DNA of 6,350 nt from Chloroflexota bacterium (GTDB taxonomy: Bacteria > Chloroflexota > Anaerolineae > Anaerolineales > DRMV01): contig JAADEP010000069.1 of NCBI GenBank assembly GCA_013153335.1, forward strand, positions 1 through 6,350, in the 5' to 3' direction. Shown here piece by piece: positions 5,140-6,350 of the stretch. The notes beneath the pieces are model-generated. The model worked only from the letters and a program-made list of their open reading frames with translations, was not told the origin of the DNA and searched no databases. The position numbers and the translations under genes are program-made. Every line of letters begins with the position of its first letter. The first letter of the stretch is position 1.

Positions 5140-6350
5140 ATGGAATTGCGACCGGTACCTGGGCCTAAAGCCCGCGCGATTATCGAGCGGGATAAGCAAG
5201 TCATTACCCCAGCCGTGGGCCGCCCTTACGGCTTTGTGATGGACCATGGACGAGGCGTGGAAGCCTGGGACGTGGATGGGTACCGCTATTTGGATTTCAT
5301 CGCGGGTATCGCGGTGCTCACCACGGGCCACGCGCATCCTCGCATTGTGGAGGCCATTCAGCGCCAAGCCGAGCGCTTCATCCATATCTCAGCCGACTAT
5401 TACCACGAACCTTGGGTACGGGTGGCCGAACGCCTTTCCCAACTCGCGCCCTTTTCCGAGCCCGGTATGTGCTTCATGACCAATTCGGGCACCGAAAGCG
5501 TAGAAGCTTCGATCAAGTTGGCGCGTTACGTAACCAACCGCAAGTTCTTCATTGGCTTTTTGGGCGGCTTTCACGGACGGACGATGGGCTCGCTCGCGTT
5601 TACCGCGCGCAAGGCCGCGTTTCGAGCGCGATTCTTCCCATGGATGGCCGGTGTGGTACATGCGCCATATCCGAACCCTTACCGCCCGGTGTTGCGCACG
5701 CGGCCCGGAGAAGGCTATGGCGAGGCGGTGGTGCGTTACATCGAGGAGCAGATTTTAGGGGCGTTGGTACCGCCTGACGAAGTCGCGGGCATTGTAGTCG
5801 AGCCGATCCAGGGCGAAGGCGGGTATATCGTGCCGCCCGATGATTTCTTCCCCGCGCTACGCCGCTTGGCCGACAAATATGGTATGTTGCTGATTGCGGA
5901 TGAGGTTCAGACCGGCGTGGGCCGCACCGGGAAGATGTGGGCCATCGAGCATTGGGGCGTCGAGCCGGATATTGTGGCATCGGCCAAAGGCCTGGCTTCG
6001 GGCGTGCCCTTTGGCGCGATGATCGCGCGGCGGTCCTTGGCCGAGCAATGGCCCAAAGGTGCGCACGGCAATACGTACGGCGGCAATCCGTTGGCCAGCG
6101 TGGCTGCGCTCGAGACCCTGGATATGGTCGAGCACGGCTTAATGCAAAACGCGGCCGAGGTCGGTGCGTACGCGCTCGAGGGGCTCAAACAAATGATGAC
6201 ACGCCACCCCACCATCGGCGATGTGCGCGGCAAAGGGCTGATGTTGGCCCTCGAGTTCGTGCGCGACCGCGAACGTAAAACGCCCTTCCCCGAGCTGCGA
6301 GATCAGGTGGAACAATACGCGTTCCGTATGGGCTTGCTCACCATGGGCTC
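5140..6350 (+). CDS. Class III PLP-dependent aminotransferase, GABA/ornithine type (3' end outside window)
   Basis: The enzyme moves an amino group from an omega-amino or related amino acid to 2-oxoglutarate in the cytoplasm. The family includes 4-aminobutyrate, ornithine and acetylornithine aminotransferases. The ATG at 5140 has AAGGAGG at 5128-5134 with a 5-base spacer. Visible PLP-site residues are S116-G117-T118-E119 (phosphate loop), F144-H145-G146-R147, D254-E255-V256-Q257 (D254 pairs with the pyridine N), Lys283 in SAKGL (Schiff base), and T312 in TYGGNP. All are intact. Four segments recall the archaeal GABA/ornithine aminotransferase-like and broad-specificity racemase group of Thermococcales: PGPKAR near the start, TNRKFFIGFLGGFHGRT, PYPNPYR, and EPIQGEGGYIVPP. 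That comparison is from memory. 403 codons are present; family length suggests roughly 40-50 residues lie beyond the edge. The exact substrate cannot be read from the sequence. Confidence 0.95.
   Translation, partial: MELRPVPGPKARAIIERDKQVITPAVGRPYGFVMDHGRGVEAWDVDGYRYLDFIAGIAVLTTGHAHPRIVEAIQRQAERFIHISADYYHEPWVRVAERLSQLAPFSEPGMCFMTNSGTESVEASIKLARYVTNRKFFIGFLGGFHGRTMGSLAFTARKAAFRARFFPWMAGVVHAPYPNPYRPVLRTRPGEGYGEAVVRYIEEQILGALVPPDEVAGIVVEPIQGEGGYIVPPDDFFPALRRLADKYGMLLIADEVQTGVGRTGKMWAIEHWGVEPDIVASAKGLASGVPFGAMIARRSLAEQWPKGAHGNTYGGNPLASVAALETLDMVEHGLMQNAAEVGAYALEGLKQMMTRHPTIGDVRGKGLMLALEFVRDRERKTPFPELRDQVEQYAFRMGLLTMG

Overview
The window is GC-rich bacterial DNA with dense gene packing and strong AGGAGG-type ribosome binding sites. 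Several traits point to a Chloroflexota bacterium, probably of the Anaerolineae type. The lipoprotein has a Thr/Pro-rich linker after its lipobox, there is a FemAB-type acyltransferase gene, and the class III aminotransferase resembles enzymes of thermophiles. This placement is an inference from style; no marker gene is present.

Layout. Positions 1-1522 (+ strand) hold the end of a zinc-ribbon NUDIX hydrolase gene that begins before the window. A FemAB/FemX-like peptidyl-transferase-family gene follows 13 bases later and is probably co-transcribed. Positions 1523-1703 are a non-coding gap with a weak promoter candidate and a perfect 7-bp inverted repeat. They lead into an ArsR-type winged-helix repressor gene (1704-2042, +) that lacks the classical metal-binding Cys motif.

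Positions 2055-4982 (- strand) form a tight cluster of five genes read from right to left. In order they encode a two-helix membrane protein (148 aa), a one-helix membrane protein (65 aa), a beta-class N4/N6 DNA methyltransferase (323 aa), a 74-aa Cys-rich probable zinc-binding protein, and a lipoprotein distantly like BMP/PBP1 solute-binding proteins. Two of the four junctions are 4-bp ATGA overlaps and the other gaps are at most 16 bases, so the five are almost certainly one transcription unit. No restriction endonuclease gene is visible, so the methyltransferase looks like an orphan or a housekeeping enzyme.

Positions 4983-5139 are a divergent control region. It holds a large stem-loop beside the first gene of the minus-strand cluster, a consensus TATAAT box for the plus strand, a 15-bp perfect palindrome touching that box, and a possible overlapping promoter for the minus strand. 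From 5140 to the right edge runs a PLP-dependent class III aminotransferase gene (GABA/ornithine type), cut off before its C-terminus.

Most genes belong to known families. The parts that deserve a second look are the five-gene methyltransferase cluster with its small membrane and Cys-rich proteins, and the compact divergent regulatory region that drives it. I see no RNA genes, CRISPR arrays, insertion sequences or phage integration features.
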